Of a DNA stretch of 64,000 nucleotides, positions 49,309-58,634 are shown one piece after another. The translations under genes were made by a program, and so were the position numbers. The stretch is from UBA4582 sp002389265 (GTDB lineage: Bacteria; Pseudomonadota; Gammaproteobacteria; Pseudomonadales; Azotimanducaceae): assembly GCA_943788825.1 (NCBI GenBank), contig CALSRT010000007.1, positions 1 through 64,000 of the forward strand, in the 5' to 3' direction. The notes under the pieces were generated by a model, which did no database searches, was not told the DNA's origin, and saw only the letters and a program-made list of their open reading frames with translations. Each line of letters begins with the position of its first letter. Position 1 is the first letter of the stretch.

Positions 49309-51036
49309 TCAGACTTCGGCCAAGTCCTTCAGTGCAATATCCGTAGAAAAATACACATTGCCTTTCATATTCGCAAAAAACTCAGTCTCTTTCAGCTTAT
49401 CCATCACCGAGCCTTTGACTTCCGCCAGGTGCAGCGTGACACCAACTTCGGCCAGGCTATCCTGTAATAGCTCGAGCATTTCCAGACCACTAGTATCAAT
49501 AAAATTGGCCGAACTACAAATCAAAATGACATGTTTGATCGCCGGCGAGTCGGCTATCTTGTTAAACAGGAAGACCTCGATATAGCGCGTATTAACGAAG
49601 TAGATGCTCTCATCGACTCGCAATGCAAGAACTTGCGGTGAAGTCTCGACCTCGTAACGTAAAACGTTGCGAAAGGTTTCCGTGTTGCCGACCCGCCCGA
49701 CAACGGCAATGTGGGGTTTGCTGCTGCTTCGAATGAGCAACAAAAATGAAATGGCGATGCCCACAAGAATACCGGTCTCGACCCCGAGCACGAGGACTGC
49801 GAGAAACGTACAGGCGAAGGTCACCGAATCAATTCGATTAAATTGAAATGTCTTTCGAATGTCATGCAGATCAATCAACTGGATTGCTGACATCACAATA
49901 ATCGCCGACAGCACTGCTTTAGGCAGGTAATAAAACCACGGCGCAAACCAGACCAATGTAATCACCACCAATACACAGGTGACCAAAGACGCCACCGGAG
50001 TGACGGCGCCGGAGCTGAAATTAACAATAGTTCGAGCAAAACTGCCTGCAACGGGAAAGCCGCCGACCATGGCGGAACCCAGATTGGCCAGACCCAAACC
50101 GACAAGCTCCTGGTTCGGTTCGATTTTTTCACGACGTTTGCTCGCTACTGCCGCGCCGATGGATGTACTTTCCATAAAGATCACCATCGACATCAACAAC
50201 GCCGATGGCAGTAATTGTTGAATCTCCTCAAGACTCAGATCCATTTGCGCCCATGTTGGTAATTGATTAGGGATAACGCCTACCACTGACACGCCACTGC
50301 TCTGAATCAGACCCATTGACCAGACAATAGCAACAGAAATGATCACAGCGTACATAGGCGCCGATTTCACCAGGCTACCGATCCAGCGCGCGTGGATGCC
50401 GGTGGATTGCAACAGCGCTTCAAGATGATGACGACAAAACCATAAGAGAAACATAGCCCCGATAGCGATACTCATGGCCGCCAAATTGAGACTATCCACA
50501 CCACTGGCAACGTGTTGCAGCACCGCCACAACGGCAGTACCAGGGGGCGCAGACAGCCCGAGAATAGACGGAATTTGGTTAGTGATAATCAATATCGCTG
50601 CGGCAGTGATAAATCCGGTAACCACCGCGTGGCTGAGAAAGCTGACCACAGCGCCAAAGTTGACAATCCTTAAAAGCACCAACACTCCGCCGGTGACCAT
50701 GGCCAACTTCGAAGCGAGCAACGTGTATTCAAGGGTCCCGGGGGTTTGAAATGCAGAGACAGACTCAAGGCTCATCATCGCCAGGATTGCTGTTGGCCCT
50801 ACTGCCAACGTGCGGCAACTACCAAAGGCGGCATAACACAACAGCGCCATAATCGCCGCATACAGGCCAGTCTCAGCCGGCAACCCAGCCAGAAAGGCAT
50901 AGGCAATAACCTGCGGCACGGTAATAAACAAGACGACGATTCCCGCAACCAGATCGGCTCGAAAAGCTTCGCCGTTATACTCAGGCCACCACTGCATAAC
51001 GGGCAGAAGATGAGTTAACCAACGTTTCAACAACAT
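49309..51036 (-). CDS. SulP-family anion transporter with STAS domain
   Basis: Inner-membrane transporter of 575 residues for sulfate, bicarbonate or other anions. It starts with the SulP opening (FRADLVAGIVVLFITVPQVIAYAFLAGLPAETGLYA), has about 12-14 helices including the conserved ANLGSAMVGGFPVAGSFART, and ends with a cytoplasmic STAS domain (about 450-575; LALRVDESIYFVNTRYIE and CSSANFIDTSGLEMLELL). The substrate cannot be assigned, as no sulfur-assimilation or carbonic anhydrase gene is adjacent. Confidence 0.92.
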   Translation of the reverse strand: MLLKRWLTHLLPVMQWWPEYNGEAFRADLVAGIVVLFITVPQVIAYAFLAGLPAETGLYAAIMALLCYAAFGSCRTLAVGPTAILAMMSLESVSAFQTPGTLEYTLLASKLAMVTGGVLVLLRIVNFGAVVSFLSHAVVTGFITAAAILIITNQIPSILGLSAPPGTAVVAVLQHVASGVDSLNLAAMSIAIGAMFLLWFCRHHLEALLQSTGIHARWIGSLVKSAPMYAVIISVAIVWSMGLIQSSGVSVVGVIPNQLPTWAQMDLSLEEIQQLLPSALLMSMVIFMESTSIGAAVASKRREKIEPNQELVGLGLANLGSAMVGGFPVAGSFARTIVNFSSGAVTPVASLVTCVLVVITLVWFAPWFYYLPKAVLSAIIVMSAIQLIDLHDIRKTFQFNRIDSVTFACTFLAVLVLGVETGILVGIAISFLLLIRSSSKPHIAVVGRVGNTETFRNVLRYEVETSPQVLALRVDESIYFVNTRYIEVFLFNKIADSPAIKHVILICSSANFIDTSGLEMLELLQDSLAEVGVTLHLAEVKGSVMDKLKETEFFANMKGNVYFSTDIALKDLAEV

Positions 51037-51109
51037 AGTGGAATTATCATATAAACAACAGTAGGAGAAAAGGTAGACGCAGTCGCGAGCAAGATCGAGC
51101 TATGACTGA

Positions 51110-51886
51110 TCATTTTACGTCTAAGTTTACCGGTAGCACTTCCTGAGTTGAACCCTTAACTGGCGAATTCAGCAACTCCCCGAATTGTAACGACAGCGCT
51201 GTGGCCAGCGATTCACAGGCGAGTGGGCCCGGATGATAGCCGTCAGGGGCGAGTTGCTGCGCCTGAAAATCGATGGCGGTATCGAACCAGTAAATGTCTG
51301 TGAGCAATTTCGCTGCTTGTTGCAAGGTCTGATCCAATAGTCGAGCGCGAACACCGAGCGCGAATCTCAGCGGTTGTGGCAAGGCCGAAAACTGACCCAG
51401 CGGTGGAATTCCCAGAAACACGATCGGTGCGCTAAAGCGCAATTTCAATTCGGCAATCAGGTGCGTAACTTCCCATTGCCATCGTGTCACTGACGTTAGA
51501 TGAGACACATCATTGACCCCAATAGAGACCAACACCAGGTCGGGCTCAACGCCGTCCATTAGCGGTAAACGGGCAATTAAATCTCGGACCCGGTCGCCAT
51601 TACGGCCCTGGGTTTGCCATAATATTGGCCGACTATTCTGTTGATGTAGTTTAAGTGCGAATTGCCCAGTCAGGGCCTCCTCGACATGAGTGACACCTAC
51701 ACCTTCGATGACTGAATCGCCGATCCCCAGTAACAGCAGCGAACTTGAACTCTCGCCAAACCTGCCGCTACTTGGTCCTCGCGCAGTGGGCAAGGCCACC
51801 GTTCGAACTCTGACCAGCAGGCCCTGTAGCACCAGCAGCGGCGCGAGAAACAGACACAAGGTCCATAGAACAGTCAATCGCAGCAT
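51110..51886 (-). CDS. SGNH/GDSL-type esterase with N-terminal hydrophobic segment
   Basis: A 258-residue hydrolase. A hydrophobic N-terminus (LTVLWTLCLFLAPLLVLQGLLV) anchors or exports it. The GDSL block is LLGIGDSVIEGVGV (Ser nucleophile), with GRNGDRV, the Asn of SIGVNDVSHL, and Asp/His in APDGYHPG near the end. It is of the lysophospholipase/acyl-esterase type (TesA-like), with unknown substrate. It lies 73 bp upstream of the SulP gene on the same strand. Confidence 0.87.
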   Translation of the reverse strand: MLRLTVLWTLCLFLAPLLVLQGLLVRVRTVALPTARGPSSGRFGESSSSLLLLGIGDSVIEGVGVTHVEEALTGQFALKLHQQNSRPILWQTQGRNGDRVRDLIARLPLMDGVEPDLVLVSIGVNDVSHLTSVTRWQWEVTHLIAELKLRFSAPIVFLGIPPLGQFSALPQPLRFALGVRARLLDQTLQQAAKLLTDIYWFDTAIDFQAQQLAPDGYHPGPLACESLATALSLQFGELLNSPVKGSTQEVLPVNLDVK

Positions 51887-52057
51887 AGGGAGCCTTGGCC
51901 ATGGTTATCAATTAGAGGTTGGAGTCTGTGCCTATCTGGCGCTAAATCAGGGTCACGCACTGGGTGACAGTATGAGCATGAAGGCGTTTCATGACCAATG
52001 CAAAGAAAACTTCGTTGACCCGAGTAGAAAGGACGCCTATTCTTCGCCCGTCTTTGT

Positions 52058-52240
52058 AGAAGGTGTCCCCGCGTTTAGTGAATCTTAGACAACGGGATGA
52101 AACGGGAAGCCTGTGAAAACCTGGCACTGCCCCCGCAACGGTAAACGAGTTAGTCCATCTAAGACGCCACTGTGCCTATCGGCATGGGAAGGCAGATGAA
52201 CATGAAGTTTTTCACTCGTGAGTCCGGAGACCGGCCCGCT
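52058..52240 (+). promoter_or_regulatory. Cobalamin riboswitch
   Basis: All core blocks of the AdoCbl element are in order: AAGGTGTCCC, GGGAAGCCTGTGAAAACCTGG, ACTGCCCCCGCAACGGTAA (the B12 box), GCCACTG, GGGAAGG and GAGTCCGGAGACCGGCC. It lies about 110 nt upstream of the BtuB-like gene. Cobalamin should repress the receptor. A G-rich stretch (GGGTGAGGGGGTGGAGGG) just before the start codon contains the ribosome binding site and could be the sequestered part. Confidence 0.97.
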
Positions 52241-52349
52241 ACTCAACATCACTTTAAACACATCGCGGCGGGCGACTGTGCTGACCGTCTCGCGGTTTGA
52301 TGCACCTCTCTGCGCAAAATCAACCCTCGGGTGAGGGGGTGGAGGGCAT

Positions 52350-54329
52350 ATGACAATTCGAATTTATTCCAAGGTAATCTACCCGCTCACGTTACTATTG
52401 ACAGTAGCCTGCAATACTGCCGCTGATGCGACTATTCCATCGCAGACCGTTTCATCGCAGACCGCTCCATCGCAGACCGTTTCATCGCAGACAATGACCA
52501 CCATCACTGTCACTGCCTCACGAACCCCCATCAATAGCGACGAAACCGCCAGCGCCCTCAGTATCCTCAGCAAAGAAGACATTCAGCAGAGAAACGCCAA
52601 CAGCATCGCTGATTTGTTAAGAGAGATACCGGGTTTTGCCGTCAGCCAACAAGGATCGAGGGGGGCAGTAACTCAAGTTAGAGTCAGAGGTGCCGAAGCC
52701 AATCAGGTATTGGTTCTGATTGATGGCATTGAAGCTAATGACGTGTCTCAGGGAAGCGAGTTTAATTTTGCGCACCTGAATGCCGATCAAATCGAACGAA
52801 TTGAAATTGTCCGCGGACCGCAAAGCGCCCTATGGGGTAGCGACGCTCTAGCCGGCGTCATCAACATTATCACCGTACCTCGCGTCGATAGTGGAAACCA
52901 TCACCGCCTATCATTGGACTCTGAAATAGGCGCATTCAACAGCCAGGCTGTTGGCGCCAACTATTTTTTCAGTGAGCGCCAATATCAGTTCAGTCTCGGG
53001 ATCAATGACTATAGAACCGATGGCACCAACATCTCCCGCCAAGGTACCGAAGACGACGGCTACGAAAATACGACCATCGCCATGAATGGTCAGTACCGAA
53101 CAGATAATAACCTGCAGCTTGGCTTCAGCTATCGGCAGACGAACTCCAGCTCGGCCTTTGACGACATTGATTTTGCAATAACTGGCTTGCCCGTCGATGC
53201 TGATTTTCGGACCGATGCTAAACAGACCTACAGCATGGCATCAGCCGCATTCAGCATGCTGGATGGCAGACTCAACCAGTCATTGAGCCTCTCAAGATCA
53301 GACTCAGACAACACCAATTTGACCGGCCAAACCAGCCCCGACATCAGTCGCGGCACTCGGGATAGGATCATGTCACAAACAGATCTATTTTTAGGCCCGC
53401 ACACGCTCACCTTCATTGCTGAACATGAAATCGAAGACTACGCCCAACGCGGCACCGCCAGCTTCTTCGGCGACCCCAATAAGGACCTGACTACGAGCAA
53501 CAAAGCCCTAGCCGCAGAATACCGGCGTAATGGTGAAGACCTAGAGCTATCCGTAAGCGCCCGACAAGAAAATAACAGCGAGTTTCAAAATGCCTTCAGC
53601 TGGCGCACAACAGCAGCCTGGCACACTACTGATACCACGACACTGTTTGCGTCTGTGGGTGACGCGAGTAAAAATCCCACTTTCACCGAACGCTTCGGTT
53701 TTTTTGATTCCTTTCGCGGCAATCCAGCACTCAAACCCGAGCAGGCACGGAGCTGGGAATTGGGGCTTCGGCAACAGATTCCGGCGCAGGGTATACTGAT
53801 CTCCGCCAGCTGGTTCCACTCGAGTCTGACGAATGAAATCAACGGTTTCGTCTTCGATAGCACATCGGCCGCGTTCACCGCTAGCAACAACGCAACATTA
53901 TCAGAGCGTCAAGGCCTTGAACTCGACTTGAACTGGCTAATCACCGAGCACCTGAAGATACGGGGCAGTTACACCTATCTTGATGCCATAGAGGATGCCA
54001 ATGGCCCCGACCCACAAGACGAGATCAGACGTCCGCGCCACCATTTTGCCGTGAACGGCAACTATGCCTGGCAACACAGCAATTTGAACGTCGCCGTGAT
54101 TCACACGGGCAGTCAGCTCGACAATTTCTTTCCACCGGTACCACCCTTTCAGATCCGCGTGAACCTGAAGCGCTACACGCTGGTCAATATCGCTCTCAAT
54201 CACCACGTCAGTGACCAGATCCAACTGCGACTGCGACTCGACAACGCTCTCGCAGCAGACTACGAAGAAGTGTTTGGCTTTCGGGCTCCTGGCAGGGCCG
54301 CGAGCGCCGGCATCCACTTCAGCCTGTAG
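52350..54329 (+). CDS. btuB: TonB-dependent cobalamin receptor, BtuB-like
   Basis: Outer-membrane receptor of 659 residues for vitamin B12. It has an N-terminal export signal (YPLTLLLTVACNTAADA), a TonB box-like TMTTITVTAS, a plug with IPGFAVSQQGSRGAVTQVRVRG and IEIVRGPQSALWGSDALAGVINI, and a BtuB-like barrel ending with FRAPGRAASAGIHFSL, whose last residues fit the terminal barrel strand. The cobalamin riboswitch upstream fixes the ligand. Between signal and TonB box lie four 15-bp units (52436-52495) coding for (P/S)SQT(V/A). GGAGGG is the ribosome binding site. No other cobalamin genes are adjacent. Confidence 0.94.
   Translation: MTIRIYSKVIYPLTLLLTVACNTAADATIPSQTVSSQTAPSQTVSSQTMTTITVTASRTPINSDETASALSILSKEDIQQRNANSIADLLREIPGFAVSQQGSRGAVTQVRVRGAEANQVLVLIDGIEANDVSQGSEFNFAHLNADQIERIEIVRGPQSALWGSDALAGVINIITVPRVDSGNHHRLSLDSEIGAFNSQAVGANYFFSERQYQFSLGINDYRTDGTNISRQGTEDDGYENTTIAMNGQYRTDNNLQLGFSYRQTNSSSAFDDIDFAITGLPVDADFRTDAKQTYSMASAAFSMLDGRLNQSLSLSRSDSDNTNLTGQTSPDISRGTRDRIMSQTDLFLGPHTLTFIAEHEIEDYAQRGTASFFGDPNKDLTTSNKALAAEYRRNGEDLELSVSARQENNSEFQNAFSWRTTAAWHTTDTTTLFASVGDASKNPTFTERFGFFDSFRGNPALKPEQARSWELGLRQQIPAQGILISASWFHSSLTNEINGFVFDSTSAAFTASNNATLSERQGLELDLNWLITEHLKIRGSYTYLDAIEDANGPDPQDEIRRPRHHFAVNGNYAWQHSNLNVAVIHTGSQLDNFFPPVPPFQIRVNLKRYTLVNIALNHHVSDQIQLRLRLDNALAADYEEVFGFRAPGRAASAGIHFSL
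52436..52495 (+). repeat. 15-bp coding tandem repeat in the BtuB N-terminus
   Basis: Four units of (T)TCCATCGCAGACCGT type with single changes encode SQTVS/SQTAP pentapeptides between the signal peptide and the TonB box. The unit length preserves the frame, so copy number can vary and change only the linker to the TonB box. Confidence 0.9.
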
Positions 54330-54418
54330 GCCTTCGACAAGAGGGCCTTCGACAAGAGGGCCTTCTACAAGAAGGATCTCTCTAAGAAGGACCTCAACAA
54401 GAAGGACCCCAACAAAAA
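54329..54418. repeat. 15-bp tandem repeat, 6 degenerate copies
   Basis: Units from GGCCTTCGACAAGAG (two identical copies) decay progressively to GGACCCCAACAAAAA, covering the whole space between the btuB stop codon and the terminator hairpin. The gradient of divergence suggests successive duplication from the btuB side. Confidence 0.9.
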
Positions 54419-54455
54419 AGGCCGCAACCGGAGGTTCCGGGGCGGCCTTTATTTG
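54414..54455. terminator. Bidirectional intrinsic terminator between btuB and the acyl-CoA dehydrogenase
   Basis: AAGGCCGC and GCGGCCTT form a stem with a further inner pairing, flanked by AAAAAA on the left and TTTATTTG on the right. On the minus strand the A-run becomes a T-run, so it can end both the btuB transcript and that of the convergent acyl-CoA dehydrogenase (stop at 54488). Confidence 0.88.
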
Positions 54456-54487
54456 CGATCGAGCTGGGGGCGCCGAGCTGGGGGCGC

Positions 54488-55672
54488 CTAGTCCGGCAAT
54501 CCAAGCACGCGTTTGGCAATAATATTACGCTGCACCTCATTGGTACCACCATAAATCGTATGGGCACGACTACTCAAAAAGGCCCGAGTCGCCTCAAGTT
54601 CCTCAGTAGCAAAGCCCTCTCCCTCCCAGCCATAACCCTGCGAGCCCATCATCTGAGCACGAAACTCGGCACCATCACGGGCGAGTGTTGCACCATAAAG
54701 TTTAAAGATCGAAATGGCCTCACCCATGGTTTTACCCGATGTGTTCTCTTCCTTGGCTCGACGTTGAGTCAGCTGAAAACTTTGGGCATTCATGGCAAAC
54801 CGAACAACCGAATCACGGGTTGAGCTGTCGAGAATTTTGCCACCTTGATCCACGCCAATATAAGTTTTGGCTATTTCAGCCAGGGTCGTGGCTGGCCCCA
54901 GATGCCGCGGACCACCTTCCCCCAGACCACCTTGACCAGAGCGTTCGTGCTGCAGCAGGCGTTTAGCAACCGCCCAGCCACGATTGAGCTGACCAATCAG
55001 ATCATCCTTGCGAGCGACTGCATTATCGAAGAACGTCTCGCAAAAAGGTGAAGAACCGGCGATCAACCGAATGGGTTTGATCGAAACCCCAGGCTGGTGC
55101 ATATCGAGCAACATAAAGCTGATGCCTTCATGCTTCGGCACATTCGGATCTGTGCGCACCAGGGCAAACATCCAGTCAGCAAACTGAGCCCCCGAGGTCC
55201 AGATTTTCTGTCCATTGATCTCGAATATATCGCCCTTATCCACGGCCTGGGTTCGCAGACTCGCCAGGTCTGAGCCCGCACCCGGTTCTGAATAACCCTG
55301 GCACCAACCAATATCACCCATAGCGATACTGGGAATATGCCGAAGCTTTTGTTCTTCTGTGCCGTATTCAAGCAGGGTCGGACCAATCATGGAGGTCCCC
55401 ATACCTGGCATGGGCAGCCTGGCCTCAATGGCCCGCAGCTCACTTTGCAAAACTTGATTTTGTTCAGGGCTTAAGCCACCGCCTCCGTATTCCTTGGGCC
55501 ATAAGGGAATACTCCAGCCTTTACTGCCCAAGGCATGGCGCCAGGCCAAGAGTTCAGGCTCAATCGGCCTGACGCTGCCGATGGGGATCGCTTCACCTGG
55601 CCCACGGGCAGCCGCAGGACAATTGTCGGCGAGCCAGGCTCTGACCTCTTCTCGAAACGCGTCAAGACTCAT
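54488..55672 (-). CDS. Acyl-CoA dehydrogenase family protein
   Basis: Flavoprotein of 394 residues, paralogous to the enzyme at 6150-7340. Signatures: GYSEPGAGSDLASL, GQKIWTSGAQFADWMFALVRT and the C-terminal YGGTNEVQRNIIAKRVLGLP. AAGGGG precedes the ATG at 55672. It lies about 150 bp downstream of an acyl-CoA synthetase gene on the same strand, which is a logical pair: activation of an acid followed by dehydrogenation. The substrate is not known. Confidence 0.92.
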   Translation of the reverse strand: MSLDAFREEVRAWLADNCPAAARGPGEAIPIGSVRPIEPELLAWRHALGSKGWSIPLWPKEYGGGGLSPEQNQVLQSELRAIEARLPMPGMGTSMIGPTLLEYGTEEQKLRHIPSIAMGDIGWCQGYSEPGAGSDLASLRTQAVDKGDIFEINGQKIWTSGAQFADWMFALVRTDPNVPKHEGISFMLLDMHQPGVSIKPIRLIAGSSPFCETFFDNAVARKDDLIGQLNRGWAVAKRLLQHERSGQGGLGEGGPRHLGPATTLAEIAKTYIGVDQGGKILDSSTRDSVVRFAMNAQSFQLTQRRAKEENTSGKTMGEAISIFKLYGATLARDGAEFRAQMMGSQGYGWEGEGFATEELEATRAFLSSRAHTIYGGTNEVQRNIIAKRVLGLPD

Positions 55673-55775
55673 ACTTGCCCCTTTTTACGATTTATTTGAT
55701 ACCAAGAGTAAACCAGCTGGGTTGCCAAGCTCAATCAAATTCGAGCTCGGTGCTGGGCAAGCACTCATTCCAGTT

Positions 55776-55812
55776 CTTAACCTTAACCCTTAACCCTTAA
55801 CCCTTCCCTTAA
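55776..55812. repeat. 7-bp TTAACCC-type tandem repeat
   Basis: About three clean and several degenerate copies of TTAACCC lie in the gap between the acyl-CoA synthetase and acyl-CoA dehydrogenase genes, just after the synthetase stop codon (55823). Confidence 0.75.
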
Positions 55813-55822
55813 TCCTTAACTC

Positions 55823-57355
55823 TCAACTCTTAGCTGGCCAGTATTGATCCTTCAACAGACGTTTATAAAGCTTACCGGTTGGATGACGCGGTAACTCTGC
55901 CAAAAAATCCACGGATTTTGGACACTTTAGGTGAGCAATTTTGCTGCGGGCAAAAGCAATCAACTCAGCCTCCAGTTCAGGACCCACGTCGGCCATCGAC
56001 ATCGGTTGAACCACGGCTTTGACCTGTTCGCCGAACTCTTCATCCGGGATACCGAAAACCGCAACATCCGCGACGGCAGGATGGGAGATCAAAATATTCT
56101 CTGCCTCTTGCGGGTAAATATTGACGCCACCTGAAATAATCATAAAAGACTTACGATCCGTCAGATAAAGATAACCTTCCCCATCAACATGCCCCACATC
56201 GCCCAGCGTCGTCCAGCCCTCGCTCGAGCGAGAAGAGTCTGTCTTATCCGAATCACCGAGATATTCGAACTGGCCGCCCCCCTCGAAGTACACGCCGCCC
56301 ACCTCGCCCACAGCCACCTCATGCCCATCGTCGTCGAGAATATGCAGCTGGCAGTTACCCGCGGCGCGACCTACAGACCCAGGATGAGTCAGCCACTCTT
56401 CGGAACTGATCGCAGTCGACCCATTGCCTTCAGTGCCCGCGTAATATTCAAAGATAATCGGTCCCCACCAGTCAATCATGGCTTGCTTGACGACCACGGG
56501 ACAAGGGGCAGCGGCGTGCACTGCGAAGCGGTGGGAACTCAAGTCATACTGCTTACGATCCTGCTCCGGTAGTTTCAACATTCGCACGAACATGGTGGGT
56601 ACCCATTGACTGTGGGTCACCTCGAATCGCTCAATCAACCCTAGCGCTTGCAGCCCGTCGAACTGCTCCATCACGATGCAAGTGCCACCAAAGCGCAGCA
56701 CATTCAGGTTAAAGCCCAGCGGTGCGGCATGATACAGAGGCGCAGGGGACAGATAGACCGTCGCCGTATCAAAGGCATAACGTTCTCGAGCGGCCTCAAA
56801 GACCTCGACTTTTTCACCCCAGGGGACATCGATCAGGGGTTTTTTGACCCCTTTGGGTCGACCCGTGGTCCCCGATGAATAAAGCAGACTCTGGCCATAG
56901 GACTCATCAACAATGGGCGTCTCAGGCATCGACGCGATGGCCGCTTCCCACGACTGCGCCCCATCAACCACCCCATCCAACATAAAGCATGCCGGTTGAT
57001 TGACGAGGTTCGACTTAAAACCGTTGAACGTGTCCGCCAGATAACTCGAAGTCACCACCACCTTGGCTTGGCAGTCATTCACAATATACTCCACCTCTTC
57101 AGCCTGGAGTCGATAAGAAATCGCCGTAAAATACAAACCGGCACGGAACGCGCCCCAACATATTTGGAGAAACGCCGGATGGTTTTCGAGGCAGATCGCG
57201 AGATGGTCACCACGGGCTAAACCCAGCGCACGAAACAAGTGGGCGGCTTGATTCGAGCCCCGTTCTAAATCGGTATAGGTGACCACTTGGCCAGAACCGG
57301 CCATGACATACGCGGCGCGATTTGGCGTCAGACTGGCATATTTACCTGGATACAT
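55823..57355 (-). CDS. Acyl-CoA synthetase (AMP-forming)
   Basis: Activates a carboxylic acid to its CoA thioester through an acyl-adenylate. The 510-residue protein has the A3 motif LLYSSGTTGRPKGV, the A5 region FEYYAGTEGNG, the A7/A8 region GWTTLGDVGHVDGEGYLYLTDRKSFMIISGG and the final A10 lysine in HPTGKLYKRLLKD. It is most like the fatty-acid or cyclic-acid CoA ligases of catabolic clusters. GAGGAG precedes the ATG. Probably co-transcribed with the downstream acyl-CoA dehydrogenase. Confidence 0.92.
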   Translation of the reverse strand: MYPGKYASLTPNRAAYVMAGSGQVVTYTDLERGSNQAAHLFRALGLARGDHLAICLENHPAFLQICWGAFRAGLYFTAISYRLQAEEVEYIVNDCQAKVVVTSSYLADTFNGFKSNLVNQPACFMLDGVVDGAQSWEAAIASMPETPIVDESYGQSLLYSSGTTGRPKGVKKPLIDVPWGEKVEVFEAARERYAFDTATVYLSPAPLYHAAPLGFNLNVLRFGGTCIVMEQFDGLQALGLIERFEVTHSQWVPTMFVRMLKLPEQDRKQYDLSSHRFAVHAAAPCPVVVKQAMIDWWGPIIFEYYAGTEGNGSTAISSEEWLTHPGSVGRAAGNCQLHILDDDGHEVAVGEVGGVYFEGGGQFEYLGDSDKTDSSRSSEGWTTLGDVGHVDGEGYLYLTDRKSFMIISGGVNIYPQEAENILISHPAVADVAVFGIPDEEFGEQVKAVVQPMSMADVGPELEAELIAFARSKIAHLKCPKSVDFLAELPRHPTGKLYKRLLKDQYWPAKS

Positions 57356-57683
57356 GGTCCTCTCCTCAATTCATGCTAGCGACAATCGCTCACCCTGAAT
57401 GGTATTCCGCCGGGGACACACCTGAGGTTGTGACAGGCGGTCGGCGCTCTCGTGACAGACAATGCACTATAGGGCGTCCGCGCTGCAAATTTCAAATCAT
57501 ATTCGGGGCGGCTCGCAGGAGATCAGGCAGCGAGGATTGCCAGCCAAAAATTGAATCGATTGCACCGATCGCGGGTTAGTTTAAAGCGAAGACACGAAGG
57601 CTCAGCAGGTCGATTCGAGCCAACAAGCAGACAGCAAGAAGGCAGCAAGAAGGCAAACGGTACCGGCGAGCCCCTGCAGGCCA
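57356..57683. other. Intergenic region between the acyl-CoA synthetase and antiporter genes
   Basis: About 330 bp that should hold the acyl-CoA synthetase promoter (minus strand) and the 3' end of the antiporter transcript. A small 11-bp repeat (GCAAGAAGGCA type, two copies) lies near 57625-57655. No gene or terminator is evident. Confidence 0.5.
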
Positions 57684-58634
57684 TCAATAGATGGCAAACA
57701 TATAGCCCATATAGGCCGCTAACAGGACAACGCCCCAGACTTTACCAATGGTGGCCTTTAACAGCACAAACAGCAGCAACAGCGCAGAACTCAAGAGCAT
57801 GATCCAGACATCGAATGTCAAAAATGCCGCGTCTACGGGAATATCCGTCAACATGGCCGTGAACCCGAATATGGCCAGAATGTTAAAGACATTACTGCCA
57901 ACAACATTACCGATAGCCACATCGGAGCTCTTATGAAAGGCCGCGATGACCGTCGTGCTAAGCTCCGGCAGCGAGGTGCCCAGGGCAATCAGGCTCAGGC
58001 CTATGACCGCTTCAGAGACTCCCCAACCCGCCGCAAGCCCGGTTGCCCCTTCGACAACTAGGTCAGCACCTAGTGGCAAGGCAATAACGCCAAGAATAAT
58101 AAAAGCGGCGATCCATATATTTTTACCCGGCAGCCCCAAAACCCGCTCCAATTCTTCTTCTGCGTTATCCAGCGCGGGGACCAAGTCGGAGCCGCGAGTG
58201 GCTAAAAACAGGAACCCACAGAGCAGTGCAATCAGCAAAATGCCTTCTAGAAAAGTCACCGGCTCAAAGAAACACAAGACAATAAATAAGATTGAAACGC
58301 CGACCATTAAACCGGTTTGCTTAGCCAGCCCCCTCTGATCGCAGATGATCGGGTGGATCAAGACAGGGACTCCCAGCACCAGCAGAACATTGGCAATATT
58401 GCTACCGATGATATTACCCACGGCGATACCCGGAAAGCCTGACAAGGCTGACACGGATGACACCATCAATTCAGGCGCTGACGTGCCCATTGCCACCACA
58501 GTAAGTCCAACAATCATCGGCGGAATTTTACTTTCTCGAGCGAGACCCAACGCGCCCCTGACCAGCAAGTCTCCACCCATCAACAGATAGACAAACCCCC
58601 CGAACAGCTTTAGCAGATCGATCGCCTCAGGCAT
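57684..58634 (-). CDS. Calcium/sodium antiporter (CaCA family, YrbG-like)
   Basis: Inner-membrane exchanger of about 316 residues with two inverted halves, each carrying the alpha-repeat: GLTVVAMGTSAPELMVSS in the first and GLSLIALGTSLPELSTTV in the second, plus the GNIIGSNIANVL and GNVVGSNVFNIL motifs. About ten helices. Two ATGs are possible (58658, 58634). The second has GGA at good spacing and starts directly at the first helix, and its first bases overlap the stop codon of the upstream sensor-like gene (ATGCCTGA), so translation is probably coupled. Confidence 0.9.
   Translation of the reverse strand: MPEAIDLLKLFGGFVYLLMGGDLLVRGALGLARESKIPPMIVGLTVVAMGTSAPELMVSSVSALSGFPGIAVGNIIGSNIANVLLVLGVPVLIHPIICDQRGLAKQTGLMVGVSILFIVLCFFEPVTFLEGILLIALLCGFLFLATRGSDLVPALDNAEEELERVLGLPGKNIWIAAFIILGVIALPLGADLVVEGATGLAAGWGVSEAVIGLSLIALGTSLPELSTTVIAAFHKSSDVAIGNVVGSNVFNILAIFGFTAMLTDIPVDAAFLTFDVWIMLLSSALLLLFVLLKATIGKVWGVVLLAAYMGYMFAIY

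Noticed and set aside
54211..54522. 103-residue frame with PSTRG-type repeats downstream of btuB
   Set aside because: It is a shadow of the btuB 3' end and of the non-coding 15-bp repeat plus terminator; no start signal.
55776..55812. Telomere-like TTAACCC repeats suggesting a linear replicon end or eukaryotic contamination
   Set aside because: Only about three clean copies in an ordinary gap between two bacterial genes on the same strand, and similar short arrays are common here.
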